Notes under the pieces: model-generated
What the model saw: only the letters and a program-made list of their open reading frames with translations
Database searches by the model: none
What the model was told of the DNA's origin: nothing
Part shown: piece by piece, positions 7,411-14,799 of the stretch
Layout of the letters: each line of letters begins with the position of its first letter
Position numbering within the stretch: position 1 is the first letter of the stretch
Translations under genes and position numbers: made by a program
Assembly: GCA_020725865.1 (NCBI GenBank)
Contig: DYEC01000010.1
Coordinates: forward strand, 62,001 to 126,000
Reading direction: 5' to 3'
Origin: Anaerolinea sp.
GTDB taxonomy: Bacteria; Chloroflexota; Anaerolineae; Anaerolineales; Anaerolineaceae
Length of the DNA stretch: 64,000 nt

Positions 7411-7998
7411 CTAAGAGCGATACTCCCGATGTTTCTGCTTCAAACGAATAATTTCATCTTCCCGCAAAAACCTCCACTCCCCGGGTTTCAAGACACCCAG
7501 TGTCAGTTCTCCAATAGCAATGCGCACCAGTCTCAGGGTCGGTAAACCAACTGCAGCCGTCATATGGCGAACCTGGTGCTTTTTCCCCTCAAAGATGACC
7601 ATTCTCAACCAGCTCGTCCGCCCATGCGGGGTTATCGGTTTGCCCTGACGTGGCGGCAGATTAGGTTCAGGAATGACCATTACCTGACAACGGCGCGTTT
7701 TAACCCCGTGCAAAAGCACACCCCGCTCAAGTGAAGCCAGTTGTTCTGCCGCAGGAACACCCTCAACCTGCACCAGATAAGTCTTTGGTAAATGCCAGCG
7801 TGGATCGGTCAAATGCTGGATCAGCTTGCCATCATTCGTCAGCAACAACAGACCTTCACTATCCATGTCCAAACGCCCAGCCGCATAGACACCCGGAACA
7901 TTGATATAATCTTTGAGCGTTGAACGGCCCGCTGCATCAGTGAACGTAGATAAAACCCCATATGGCTTATGGAAGATCAGATAACGATATAGCTGCAT
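7411..7998 (-). CDS. Pseudouridine synthase, RsuA/RluE family, without S4 domain
   Basis: Converts a uridine to pseudouridine in ribosomal RNA. The 195-residue protein begins directly with the catalytic domain ('YLIFHKPYGVLSTFTD'), so the S4 RNA-binding domain of RsuA and RluB is absent, as in E. coli RluE, which modifies 23S rRNA. The catalytic Asp lies in 'YAAGRLDMDSEGLLLLTNDG'. Also visible are 'PKTYLVQVEG', 'LRMVIFEGKKHQVRHM' and 'LRLVRIAIGEL', all conserved family strings. A start seven codons upstream (8019) is open, but a GGGGAA ribosome site fits the ATG at 7998. The target position is inferred from domain layout only. Confidence 0.88.
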   Translation of the reverse strand: MQLYRYLIFHKPYGVLSTFTDAAGRSTLKDYINVPGVYAAGRLDMDSEGLLLLTNDGKLIQHLTDPRWHLPKTYLVQVEGVPAAEQLASLERGVLLHGVKTRRCQVMVIPEPNLPPRQGKPITPHGRTSWLRMVIFEGKKHQVRHMTAAVGLPTLRLVRIAIGELTLGVLKPGEWRFLREDEIIRLKQKHREYRS

Positions 7999-8061
7999 AT
8001 TTATTCCCCATTCTAACATAACAAAAATTAGGGCATCATCAGATTTTGGTCAGAACATCAG

Positions 8062-8081
8062 TGCTATAATCAAGTTATAAT
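8062..8081 (+). promoter_or_regulatory. Extended -10 promoter and second TATAAT before the lipoprotein operon
   Basis: TG at 8062-8063, one base, then TATAAT at 8065-8070 form an extended -10 element, which needs little -35 help. A second TATAAT follows at 8076-8081. They lie about 75-90 bases before the lipoprotein start and are the best promoter candidates for the following operon. Confidence 0.55.
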
Positions 8082-8154
8082 GAGAAAGCGGTAAGAAATT
8101 CCCTTTCAGGTTGCTGTTCGTTGCACTTATGTTTGCAGATATCAAAGAGGTATC

Positions 8155-9018
8155 ATGAAAAAAATTCATGCGCGTGTTCCGGTAAGCCTGACGTGGTTGA
8201 TCATGTTTCTACTAGTTCTCATGGCACTATCCAGCGGATGTAATCTGCCCCAAAAAGAAACTGCATCCACTAACGAGATTATTGCCAGCATTGTGGCACA
8301 GACACTCACTGCACAGCCGGTAGTTAAGACTTCCGCTAAAGAAACTTCTGTTCCGGTTACCATAACACCATCTGCCATGATTATCATAACCCTACCGCTT
8401 ACTGAAACCCCAACCACCACACTGACCCCAGAAGAAGATTTCAAAGCTACACTTGGCAACCCAACAGTCAAAGACACACTGGAAAACGGAAAAGGGTTCG
8501 GATTGAGCGGGAGTGGCTACAGCGATGATGCGGCAAGCATTAATGTTTCCAGCGGGGTCATGAGCCTGCAATCGTTCAGTACACTCGGCTGGCGAACTTG
8601 GCGTGTCCGCCCGCCGCAAACCGCCGATTTCTATCTGGAAGGCAAATTTATCACTCAAAACTGCGCTGATAAAGATCAGTTTGGGTTAGTCTTCCGTTCT
8701 CCAAACTATGAAAGCGGATACGGGTACTACTACGGCTTCCGGTGCAATGGTAGTCTCAGTCTTGCCCGCTGGGACGACAACGAGACGACATATTTGCTGA
8801 ATGACACCCTCTCCCCATACAGTCTGACTGGTTCTGGGCAGACCAACCACCTTGGTGTTCTAGCACGCGGAAATCATCTGAAGCTCTTTATCAACGATAA
8901 ACCCGTTCAGGAGCTGGATGACAGTTCTTTTAGTAATGGTTTCTTTGGGGTTTTCATCGCCGGTTACAGCGGCAACCTGACTGTGCAATTAGATGAAATC
9001 ACTTTGTGGAAACAATAA
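8155..9018 (+). CDS. Lipoprotein with Thr-rich linker and beta-sandwich domain
   Basis: A secreted, membrane-anchored protein of unknown role. Residues 1-29 are a type II signal peptide: basic MKKIHAR, a hydrophobic core, and lipobox L-S-S-G-Cys29. A Thr/Pro/Ser-rich spacer runs to about residue 95. The rest is beta-rich with 'DFYLEGKFITQNCADKDQFG', 'YESGYGYYYGFRCNG' and 'GVFIAGYSGNLTVQLDEITL'. This fits the laminin-G/DUF1080-like sugar-binding sandwiches common in Chloroflexota lipoproteins. A ligand cannot be named. An AGAGG ribosome site precedes the ATG. It lies only 12 bases before the exonuclease gene, so it may lead that operon although its function looks unrelated. Confidence 0.75.
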   Translation: MKKIHARVPVSLTWLIMFLLVLMALSSGCNLPQKETASTNEIIASIVAQTLTAQPVVKTSAKETSVPVTITPSAMIIITLPLTETPTTTLTPEEDFKATLGNPTVKDTLENGKGFGLSGSGYSDDAASINVSSGVMSLQSFSTLGWRTWRVRPPQTADFYLEGKFITQNCADKDQFGLVFRSPNYESGYGYYYGFRCNGSLSLARWDDNETTYLLNDTLSPYSLTGSGQTNHLGVLARGNHLKLFINDKPVQELDDSSFSNGFFGVFIAGYSGNLTVQLDEITLWKQ

Positions 9019-9030
9019 GGTGGGAAGAAA

Positions 9031-9594
9031 GTGGGAAACACCTACAAAGAGCAAGCAATCCAAAAAGCCCGACAAATCCTTCGGCAGAATCCTATTTATT
9101 TAGACACCGAAACTACCGGACTGGGAATAAACGACGAAATTGTTGAAATTGCACTCATGGATGATAACGAAAATATTCTATATCAGTCTTTTGTCCGTCC
9201 CACTCAATCAATTCCACTCAGCACAATCGCTATACACGGTATAACGGATGAAATGGTAAGGAATGCACCTTCATGGCAAAAAGTTTGGACAGAGATTCGA
9301 AATATCACTCAAAATCGTCTCATCGCAATTTACAATGCAGATTTTGATTTACGTATGATGAAACAGTCAATGGCTCGCTATCGGTTACCATGGAGCCAAA
9401 ATTTCTCAACTGAATGCATCATGAAACTATATGCAACATACAACGGTGAATGGGACAGCCGGCGCATGTCATACCGATTCATCAGCCTGGAGCAGGCAGG
9501 CAGACAATGCGGGATTCTTCTGCCTAACGCCCACCGCGCGTTAGCTGATGTAAAACTTGCTCGAGCATTATTACATTACATTGCCGAATCATAA
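9031..9594 (+). CDS. DEDDh 3'-5' exonuclease (DnaQ-like)
   Basis: A 187-residue stand-alone exonuclease of the type that forms the proofreading subunit of DNA polymerase III, here probably acting in repair. Exo I is 'IYLDTETTGLG' (Asp25, Glu27), Exo II is 'LIAIYNADFDLRMM', and Exo III is 'NAHRALADVKLARALL' with the His and Asp of the DEDDh class. The start is GTG at 9031, with GGTGGGAAG as ribosome site. Its stop codon is followed immediately by the ATG of the next gene (TAAATG), so it is translated together with the helicase-like proteins downstream. The nucleic-acid substrate (DNA or RNA, single-stranded end or gap) is not known from sequence. Confidence 0.88.
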   Translation: MGNTYKEQAIQKARQILRQNPIYLDTETTGLGINDEIVEIALMDDNENILYQSFVRPTQSIPLSTIAIHGITDEMVRNAPSWQKVWTEIRNITQNRLIAIYNADFDLRMMKQSMARYRLPWSQNFSTECIMKLYATYNGEWDSRRMSYRFISLEQAGRQCGILLPNAHRALADVKLARALLHYIAES

Positions 9595-11745
9595 ATGAAT
9601 CAAATGGCACATCTGTCGATTAATCAAATTTCGCCTACAGAAAACCAGCAAGCCGTTCTAGAATCTTTTGATAAAACGCTCTTTCTGGAAGGACCGTCCG
9701 GTAGCGGAAAGACTACAACCGCCCTGTTTTACCTGCATAGCTTGCTGGAACAGGGCGTGCCGCCGGAAAAGATTCTGATCTTAGTGCCCCAGCGCACACT
9801 GGCAACCTCTTATTACAACCTTTTGCGTGAACCTTATTTACCTGCTAGCGTGGCGATTAGTATTGTAACTATAAGTGGTCTGGCACAGCGCATGATTGAT
9901 TTGTTTTGGCCACTTATCGCCCAAAACGCTGGCTTCGCTCATCCCAACCACCTTCCCATATTCCTCACCTTGGAAACCGCACAATACTATATGACCCGTA
10001 TTGTTGATCCTCTTATTGAACATGAGGGTTATTTTGAGTCCGTTAATCTGGACCGAAATCGGCTTTACAGTCAGATTCTGGATAATCTGAATAAATCGGC
10101 GGCGGTTGGAATTCCACTGATAGAAATTGGCGAGCGTCTGAAGAAAGCATGGGGAGGAAAACCATCTCAACTGGTCGTGTATGATCAGATGCAGGATTGC
10201 GCCATTCGCTTTCGGCGTTTTTGTCTTCAGAATAATCTGCTGGATTTTTCTTTACAGATCAGCATTTTCTGTAATTATCTCTGGTCTTCCTTCCTTTGCC
10301 GGCAGTTTCTTCTCAATCGTTTCCAATTCCTGATCTACGATAATATTGAAGAAGATGTTCCGGTAGCACATGACCTGATTCGGGACTGGTTGCCACACTT
10401 CCGCAACGCATTACTAATTTATGATACCGACGGGGGCTATCGCTCCTTTCTGGGCGCAGACCCTGAGGAAGGACATACCCTGCAATCAGTCTGTCAGGAA
10501 ACAATGCATCTAGATCAAACCCTAGTTACATCACCTGAATTGCGGATTTTCAACGAGGTGCTTGTGCAAAGCATTCAGCACCGTTCTCTGATAATACATC
10601 CATCTATCAGACAGTGCTTAACATCTCGTTATCATCGTTATATCCCCGAAATGATTGAGGATGTCTGCCAGCAGGTGAACCGGCTCATCACAGAAGGCGG
10701 GGTATCACCCGGCGAGATCGTCATCGTCGCACCATATATCTCTGACGCGCTGCGTTTTCTGCTTATCAATCGAATGGAGCAATTACAAATTCCCGTTCGT
10801 TCGCACCGGCCATCGCGGAACTTGCGCGATGAGCCTGCAACCCAGTGTCTGCTCACATGGGCAAAGCTGGCACATCCTCATTGGAACATGCCGGTTACTC
10901 GTCTCGATGTACGGAACGCGCTGGTACAGTCCATTGCCGGTCTTGATCTAACCCGTGCCGAACTTTTATCGCAAATTGTTCACCGTCCGGGCAAGCAAAC
11001 TAGAGAACTAGGTTCATTCGACCTTATTAAGCCAGACATGCAGCAACGCATCACTTATTTTGTTGGAGAACGATACGAGCATCTTCGGCGCTGGATAACG
11101 AACTATCAATCTAACAACAACCCTCAAAACGAAGATAACTCCTGCCTTGAAGTTTTTCTTAGCCGTTTATTTGGCGAGGTTCTCTCTCATCCGGGTTTTG
11201 GTTTTTATCGAAATTTCGACGCTGCAAAAACCTGTACCGAGCTAATCGAATCTGTGCAAAAATTCCGTCGTGTCGTCAGCAATACCCATGATAATTCTCA
11301 ACACTCGATAGCGGTTGAATATCTTCGGATGATAGAAAAGGGCGTTCTGGCAGCACAATATTTACAATCCTGGCAGGAAATCAACGAAGAAACAGTGTTA
11401 ATCGCACCGGCTTATACCTATTTGATGCTGAATCGGCCAGTTCAATATCAATTCTGGCTTGACATTGGCAGTCTAGGCTGGTGGGAACGCCTTAATCAGC
11501 CGCTTACCCATCCCTATGTCTTAAGTCGCCGCTGGGATGAGAATGACGTCTGGGATGATGTTCACGAGCAACAAACAAACCAAACTGCAATGATACGTCT
11601 GGTAAGCGGCTTGATTCATCGTTGCCAGAAGGGTATTTTCCTTTACATACTGGGAGTTAATGAGCAAGGCAATGAGCAACGCGGGCAATTACTATTGGCA
11701 ATTCAATCCATTCTGCGGCATTTACCGCCAAACGAAGAGGTGTGA
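9595..11745 (+). CDS. Degenerate UvrD/AddB-like motor protein
   Basis: A 716-residue protein. Walker A is intact ('LEGPSGSGKTTTAL', about residue 31-44), followed by 'ILILVPQRTLATSYY', the place of helicase motif Ia. Later motifs are decayed. Walker B, normally D-E-x-Q, reads 'FLIYDNIEEDVPVAHDLI'. Motif III, normally GDxxQ, is lost. The site of motif VI reads 'RLVSGLIHRCQKGIFLYILG' instead of YVAxTRAR. 'EIVIVAPYISDALRFLL' marks the second RecA-like domain. No nuclease domain is seen at the C-terminus. This is the layout of AddB/RecC-type partners, which kept a helicase fold for DNA or Chi recognition but lost unwinding. The next two genes would supply the active motor and the nuclease. Structural resemblance to AddB is inference; I do not recognise a named family. 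Confidence 0.65.
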   Translation: MNQMAHLSINQISPTENQQAVLESFDKTLFLEGPSGSGKTTTALFYLHSLLEQGVPPEKILILVPQRTLATSYYNLLREPYLPASVAISIVTISGLAQRMIDLFWPLIAQNAGFAHPNHLPIFLTLETAQYYMTRIVDPLIEHEGYFESVNLDRNRLYSQILDNLNKSAAVGIPLIEIGERLKKAWGGKPSQLVVYDQMQDCAIRFRRFCLQNNLLDFSLQISIFCNYLWSSFLCRQFLLNRFQFLIYDNIEEDVPVAHDLIRDWLPHFRNALLIYDTDGGYRSFLGADPEEGHTLQSVCQETMHLDQTLVTSPELRIFNEVLVQSIQHRSLIIHPSIRQCLTSRYHRYIPEMIEDVCQQVNRLITEGGVSPGEIVIVAPYISDALRFLLINRMEQLQIPVRSHRPSRNLRDEPATQCLLTWAKLAHPHWNMPVTRLDVRNALVQSIAGLDLTRAELLSQIVHRPGKQTRELGSFDLIKPDMQQRITYFVGERYEHLRRWITNYQSNNNPQNEDNSCLEVFLSRLFGEVLSHPGFGFYRNFDAAKTCTELIESVQKFRRVVSNTHDNSQHSIAVEYLRMIEKGVLAAQYLQSWQEINEETVLIAPAYTYLMLNRPVQYQFWLDIGSLGWWERLNQPLTHPYVLSRRWDENDVWDDVHEQQTNQTAMIRLVSGLIHRCQKGIFLYILGVNEQGNEQRGQLLLAIQSILRHLPPNEEV

Positions 11746-13985
11746 TGTTCAGACCCCGTCCACACCAACGCGCAGTTCTCGAATATCGCTCCGGTAAAAT
11801 GGGCATCTCCGCAGTTCCGGGAAGCGGTAAAACTCACACTTTGTCTTATCTGGCAGCACGGCTTATTCAGGAAGGATATGTTGCAGAAGATCAAGAGGTC
11901 TTAATCGTTACACTAGTCAATTCAGCAGTGGATAATTTTTCCAGCCGAATAGCCGGGTTTGTGCAGGAATTTGGGATGTTGCCCGGAACAAATTACCGGG
12001 TGCGCACATTGCACGGGCTGGCGCATGATATCGTGCGCGAACGACCTGACCTGGTGGGTTTGTCCACCCAGTTTGAAATCCTAGATGAGCGCGACTCATA
12101 TCGGATCATCGAAAATGCCACAGTAAACTGGCTGCATTCTAATCCTGATTTCATTTTGGAGTTCACCAAACCAGACATTGATCCATTTCAAAATGGCAAA
12201 ATCCGAGACAAATGGAAGGAACTGGCGATCAATATCACTGCCAGTTTTATCCGCTTATGCAAAGATTATCAGACCACCCCGGAACAGATAAGAGAAAAAC
12301 TGGATTCCTTAAAGTTCATCCATCCCCTGTTGCAGATGGGTGCTGATGTGTACGCAGATTATCAGCGCGCACTCCGGTTCCGTGGAGCATTAGACTTTGA
12401 CGACTTGATCCGTCTAGCGTTAGATGCGTTATTGACAGATGCCAATTATCTTCAGCGTCTGCGCTACCGCTGGCCGTATATCCTTGAAGATGAAGCACAG
12501 GACAGCAGCCGGTTACAAGAACTGATTTTGCGCACACTGGTCGGCGAATCCGGCAACTGGGTGCGGGTTGGTGATCCCAATCAGGCAATTTATGAAACGT
12601 TTACCACAGCCAGCCCTGAATTTCTGCGCAACTTTCTCAAGGAGAACGGCGTTCAAGCCAAGACCTTGCCAAATTCCGGGCGTTCGACCCATAGCATCAT
12701 CAGACTGGCAAATTACCTGATCTGGTGGAATAATGAGCACCCAGTCCACGAGGAACTTCGAGGTGTCCTGAGCTTACCCTATATTGAACCCGCTCCACCT
12801 GGTGACCCTCAACCCAACCCGCCAGATCAACCAGAAGGAATCTATCTGATTGACCGCAAATATGATTCGAACAAAGAGATCCATGCCATTGTCCAATCAT
12901 TGCGTAAGTGGTTGCCCAATAATCAAGATAAAACTGTCGCAGTTCTGGTACCGCGCAATGAACGCGGGGCAAAAGTTGTAGAGGCGCTTCGCCAGAATGG
13001 CATTGAAGTGGTTGAACTCCTGCAATCCACCCAATCCACACGCACGATTGCAGAAATTCTTTGTAATGTTTTGCGTGTACTTTCAGACCCTTTGTCACCC
13101 CGTCTGCTAGAAGAGCTTTATCAAACCCTGCGAAGCCGGGAAGCGAAACGGTTAGATTTTACAGATACTTACAATAAGGTAAAATCACTTCTGCAACACT
13201 GCGAGCGAGTAGAAGATTATCTGGCGCCAACTCCAGAACGAAACTGGCTTGAACAACAAAAAAAACAAGGCAACCCTGATGAGGTGATTAGCGAATTGGT
13301 ATGGTTGCAACAATCTGTCCGCCGCTGGCAGGCAGCGGCTCTTCTCCCCATTGACCAATTGGTCCTGACTATTGCTCAGGACTTGTTCACTGCACATAAC
13401 GATCTGGCATTGGCACATAAGCTGGCGCTTGTGCTGGAACACGCCAGAATGATCAATCCTTTGGGACAACTGAATGACTTTATTGCCGAACTGGATAGCA
13501 TTGTGAAACGACAACGCAAAATTATTGGATTCAGCGATGATGATACCGGCTTCGATCCGGATCAACACAAAGGCAAAGTAGTTGTGGCAACAATTCACAA
13601 AGCAAAGGGATTAGAGTGGGATAGAGTTTATCTAATGTCGGTAAACAATTATGATTTTCCCTCTGCTCAACCATATGATAATTACTATGCTGAAAAGTAT
13701 TTCATTCGTGATGAGCTGAACTTAGAAGCTGAAGCCCTGTTCAGGTTGCGCGCTCTGCTTCAGAATGACCTGCCTGGAATCTTTATTGAGGATGGTTACG
13801 CAACCCAAAGGGCACGCGTGGATTATTCAGCCGAGCGTTTGCGCCTGTTTTATGTTGGCATTACGCGCGCCCGCAGCGAATTAGTCATCACATGGAACAC
13901 CGGACAGCATGAATCCAACCAGCCCGCTCTTCCGCTGGTCGTCTTACGATCTTTCTGGGAGCAGCAAAATGTCTCTTCCTCCTGA
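11745..13985 (+). CDS. UvrD/PcrA-type superfamily 1A helicase without nuclease domain
   Basis: An ATP-driven 3'-5' DNA helicase of about 746 residues. All motor motifs are intact: Walker A 'ISAVPGSGKTHTLSYLAA' near residue 22, Walker B 'YILEDEAQDSSRLQE', motif III 'WVRVGDPNQAIYETF', motif V 'VVATIHKAKGLEWDRVYLMS' and motif VI 'RLRLFYVGITRARSELVITW'. Unlike AddA or RecB there is no C-terminal nuclease; that activity is encoded by the next gene. A GTG at 11742 is open, but the ATG at 11745 has AGAGG four bases before it. The start overlaps the previous stop by one base and the 3' end overlaps the nuclease gene by 17 bases. This tight coupling argues for one complex with its neighbours. Confidence 0.88.
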   Translation: MFRPRPHQRAVLEYRSGKMGISAVPGSGKTHTLSYLAARLIQEGYVAEDQEVLIVTLVNSAVDNFSSRIAGFVQEFGMLPGTNYRVRTLHGLAHDIVRERPDLVGLSTQFEILDERDSYRIIENATVNWLHSNPDFILEFTKPDIDPFQNGKIRDKWKELAINITASFIRLCKDYQTTPEQIREKLDSLKFIHPLLQMGADVYADYQRALRFRGALDFDDLIRLALDALLTDANYLQRLRYRWPYILEDEAQDSSRLQELILRTLVGESGNWVRVGDPNQAIYETFTTASPEFLRNFLKENGVQAKTLPNSGRSTHSIIRLANYLIWWNNEHPVHEELRGVLSLPYIEPAPPGDPQPNPPDQPEGIYLIDRKYDSNKEIHAIVQSLRKWLPNNQDKTVAVLVPRNERGAKVVEALRQNGIEVVELLQSTQSTRTIAEILCNVLRVLSDPLSPRLLEELYQTLRSREAKRLDFTDTYNKVKSLLQHCERVEDYLAPTPERNWLEQQKKQGNPDEVISELVWLQQSVRRWQAAALLPIDQLVLTIAQDLFTAHNDLALAHKLALVLEHARMINPLGQLNDFIAELDSIVKRQRKIIGFSDDDTGFDPDQHKGKVVVATIHKAKGLEWDRVYLMSVNNYDFPSAQPYDNYYAEKYFIRDELNLEAEALFRLRALLQNDLPGIFIEDGYATQRARVDYSAERLRLFYVGITRARSELVITWNTGQHESNQPALPLVVLRSFWEQQNVSSS

Positions 13986-14799
13986 CTTTCTATTCAGCCA
14001 GAGCAATCTGCAGGATTTTGTGGATTGCCCGCGCCGTTTTGAGTTACGGTATATCTTAAAACAGCCCTGGCCGGCATTGCAGCCTGAACCAGTATTAGAA
14101 TGGGAACAGAGCTTGCTTCAAGGACTGCGCTTTCACCAGCTCATTTTACAGTATCTGATTGGTATGCCGGCCGAGGTACTAACCCAAACTATTTATGATC
14201 ACAAACTGCAACGTTGGTGGAATAATTTTCTCGCCGATAATCCTCTTGGAGAGCTGCCTTCAGAACGCTATCCTGAGTTCACCCTCTCTTCCCCCTTTGC
14301 CGGTTTTCGTTTGATTGCTAAATACGACCTGATTGCTGTTGCCCCGGGCAAACGCATTGTCATTGTGGATTGGAAAACCGGTTCTCCGCGTACAAACCCC
14401 AATAGTCTTAGAGAGCGCATTCAGAGCCGCCTATATCCTTTGCTGTTGGTGAAAGCAGGTCATCATATCAATCATGGAGTTGTCAACCCTGAGCAGGTTG
14501 AGATGATTTACTGGTTTGCAGAGAAACCCTCGGCTCCATTTTGCATTCAATACAATCAAACGGAGTACCTTAAGGATCGCGAATATATTACGACGCTGAT
14601 AACCAAAATCGCTTCGCTCCAGCTCGGGAAGTTTGAACTAACACCGGATGACAGGCATTGCGCTTTCTGCAACTACCAGACGCTTTGCAATCGGGGCAAG
14701 CAACCTGGAAATCTGGAAGACTTAGAGGAAGAATCATATCAAGAACTTGAGGATAAAATTCAAATTGATATTGATCAGATTGGAGCAATACAATTTTGA
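13969..14799 (+). CDS. Stand-alone RecB-family nuclease with Cas4/AddB-like Fe-S staple
   Basis: A 276-residue PD-(D/E)XK nuclease. RecB-type active-site residues are visible: His56 (LRFHQLI), Asp120 (LIAKYDLIAV), then Asp134 and Lys136 in 'IVDWKTGSP'. Four cysteines frame the domain, Cys20 in 'DFVDCPRRFELRY' and Cys231-x2-Cys234-x5-Cys240 near the C-terminus. This is the 4Fe-4S staple pattern of Cas4, Dna2 and AddB. No cas1 or cas2 gene or CRISPR array is present, so a Cas4 role in spacer capture is unlikely here. An in-frame ATG at 13909 exists inside the helicase gene, but the ATG at 13969 has a GGGAG site. It probably provides the cutting activity of the helicase complex encoded just upstream. 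Confidence 0.87.
   Translation: MSLPPDFLFSQSNLQDFVDCPRRFELRYILKQPWPALQPEPVLEWEQSLLQGLRFHQLILQYLIGMPAEVLTQTIYDHKLQRWWNNFLADNPLGELPSERYPEFTLSSPFAGFRLIAKYDLIAVAPGKRIVIVDWKTGSPRTNPNSLRERIQSRLYPLLLVKAGHHINHGVVNPEQVEMIYWFAEKPSAPFCIQYNQTEYLKDREYITTLITKIASLQLGKFELTPDDRHCAFCNYQTLCNRGKQPGNLEDLEEESYQELEDKIQIDIDQIGAIQF

Noticed and set aside
13969-14799. Cas4 as part of a CRISPR adaptation module
   Set aside because: No cas genes or repeat arrays were seen in the window; the gene overlaps a helicase gene of a repair operon.
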